In this document: positions 63,351 to 64,000 of the stretch, one piece after another
Layout: each line of letters starts with the position of its first letter
How positions within the stretch are numbered: position 1 is the stretch's first letter
From: a virus
Virus record (IMG/VR): IMGVR_UViG_3300023179_000046
Location: 38,990 to 102,989 of that record
Length of the DNA: 64,000 nucleotides
Direction: 5' to 3' (one strand)
The notes under the pieces: model-generated
The model's input: the letters and a program-made list of their open reading frames with translations, nothing else
Database searches by the model: none
What the model was told of the DNA's origin: nothing
Position numbers and translations under genes: made by a program

Positions 63351-64000
63351 TTAATACATTTCTAATGAAACATATTCAACATGACTTCTAGCATTTTTGA
63401 TACAGAACGCTATCTCTGCATCAGTCATATCCCCTGCATCCTTAGCATTATGAGGATAAACTTCCTTATTGCTATGCATTGCCCAAGTAACGTCCTTATT
63501 CTTCAAGGACTGAGCAATAATCATTCCCAAATCCCTGCCGGGATTGTGACCCTTACACTCAGAAGGATAACACTTACGACAATTATCCACAACGTGTTTT
63601 TGCTTGTCATCAAAGTCGGTCATAATAATAATCTTATTAAAGTATCTGTTTAGGTTTTCTATATTGTCCTTTGAAATATAGCCACCCAATGTGGCAACAA
63701 CATTCGGAAACCCTGCGCTGTGAATCCTGATCGCATCAAAAGAACTTTCACAGACAACTACCGTGCCGCCGTGCGTCTTTGCGCGATGCAAGTTAAACAA
63801 TGTTTTGGATCGCGGCAAATTGCGACTATTTTTGAAAGTCTTTTCTGCAATACCTCTACCTACCAATCCTACAGGTAAACCTTGGGGACTGTGAACCGGA
63901 ACAATAATCATGTTCTGCTTCGCTGAATACCCCAACCTAAATAATTGTATAGCATCCAAACCAATAAACCTTGACTGCAAATACTTTAACGCCTCTACAC
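63351..64000 (-). CDS. DnaG-type primase, TOPRIM region (5' end beyond the window)
   Basis: Frame open to base 64000, so the N-terminal zinc domain is missing. VPVHSPQGLPVGLVGRGI, GGTVVVCESSFDAIRIHSAG (TOPRIM Glu), TLGGYIS and IMTDFDDKQKH (TOPRIM Asp-x-Asp) identify the catalytic domain. Primes Okazaki fragments for the DnaE polymerase. CRKCYPSEC may bind zinc. Confidence 0.86.
   Translation of the reverse strand, partial: VEALKYLQSRFIGLDAIQLFRLGYSAKQNMIIVPVHSPQGLPVGLVGRGIAEKTFKNSRNLPRSKTLFNLHRAKTHGGTVVVCESSFDAIRIHSAGFPNVVATLGGYISKDNIENLNRYFNKIIIMTDFDDKQKHVVDNCRKCYPSECKGHNPGRDLGMIIAQSLKNKDVTWAMHSNKEVYPHNAKDAGDMTDAEIAFCIKNARSHVEYVSLEMY

Noticed and set aside
1-64000. Lysogeny module
   Set aside because: No integrase, excisionase or CI-type repressor was recognised; the small HTH at 54617 lies in a recombination/sugar operon and is not evidence of lysogeny.

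Overview
The window is a stretch of a large tailed-phage genome (Caudoviricetes). It carries an HK97-type prohead protease, a portal protein, terminase large and small subunits, tail adhesin-like proteins, and a replication set: DnaE-type polymerase, DnaG-type primase, RecA, a probable ssDNA-binding protein, a RuvC-like resolvase and a Cas4/RecB-type nuclease. The host is very probably an actinobacterium. There are two WhiB-type Fe-S regulators, a DUF7455 protein, an Lsr2-like DNA-binding motif and GlxR/CRP-like operators. A captured piece of GC-rich DNA matches actinobacterial Kgd, PepN and tRNA-Asp. Most of the phage is A+T-rich; the 10.4-22.3 kb block is clearly more G+C-rich. No integrase or lysogeny module is visible. 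LAYOUT: (1) 1-9.3 kb reads leftward: protease (cut by the edge), portal, two tail/adhesin-like proteins, a class II ribonucleotide reductase with an intein, and a glycosyltransferase. (2) 9.3-9.46 kb is a divergent control region with a 16-bp-arm palindrome. (3) 9.46-22.3 kb reads rightward: about 40 very small genes, many zinc-knuckle-like and several in paralogous sets. They are separated by a stereotyped cassette of UUCG hairpin, AAGTACTT palindrome, CRP-like site and promoter, repeated more than ten times. The block also holds WhiB, GP88-like, DUF1281-like and DUF932 proteins, a tRNA-Leu(UAA) and a chimera of host gene fragments. (4) 22.4-23.3 kb is a convergent gene-free region with two-way terminators and short repeats. 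(5) 23.3-64 kb reads leftward. It holds an rIIA/rIIB pair, many small proteins, a second WhiB, dCMP deaminase, a SpoU methyltransferase, two EndoVII-type HNH proteins, an HslV-like hydrolase, a secreted Rpf/transglycosylase-like protein, Dps, endolysin, terminase (large subunit split by an intein in its P-loop), a GMP reductase-like enzyme, a heptose and sugar biosynthesis/glycosylation operon, and the replication genes. HOW IT FITS: the 10.4-22.3 kb block looks like the early host-takeover region, possibly at or near the genome ends (terminase and portal lie on opposite sides of it). The leftward block supplies nucleotide metabolism (NrdJ, dCMP deaminase, MazG, GMP reductase-like), replication and recombination, DNA packaging and lysis. 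The sugar operon contains a kinase, HAD phosphatase, nucleotidyltransferase and epimerase that together resemble the nucleotide-heptose pathway. It is accompanied by a transketolase-like enzyme, a dehydrogenase, a cupin and several glycosyltransferases, which suggests the virion, DNA or host surface is decorated with an unusual sugar. Gene functions come from motif recognition by eye; no database search was possible.
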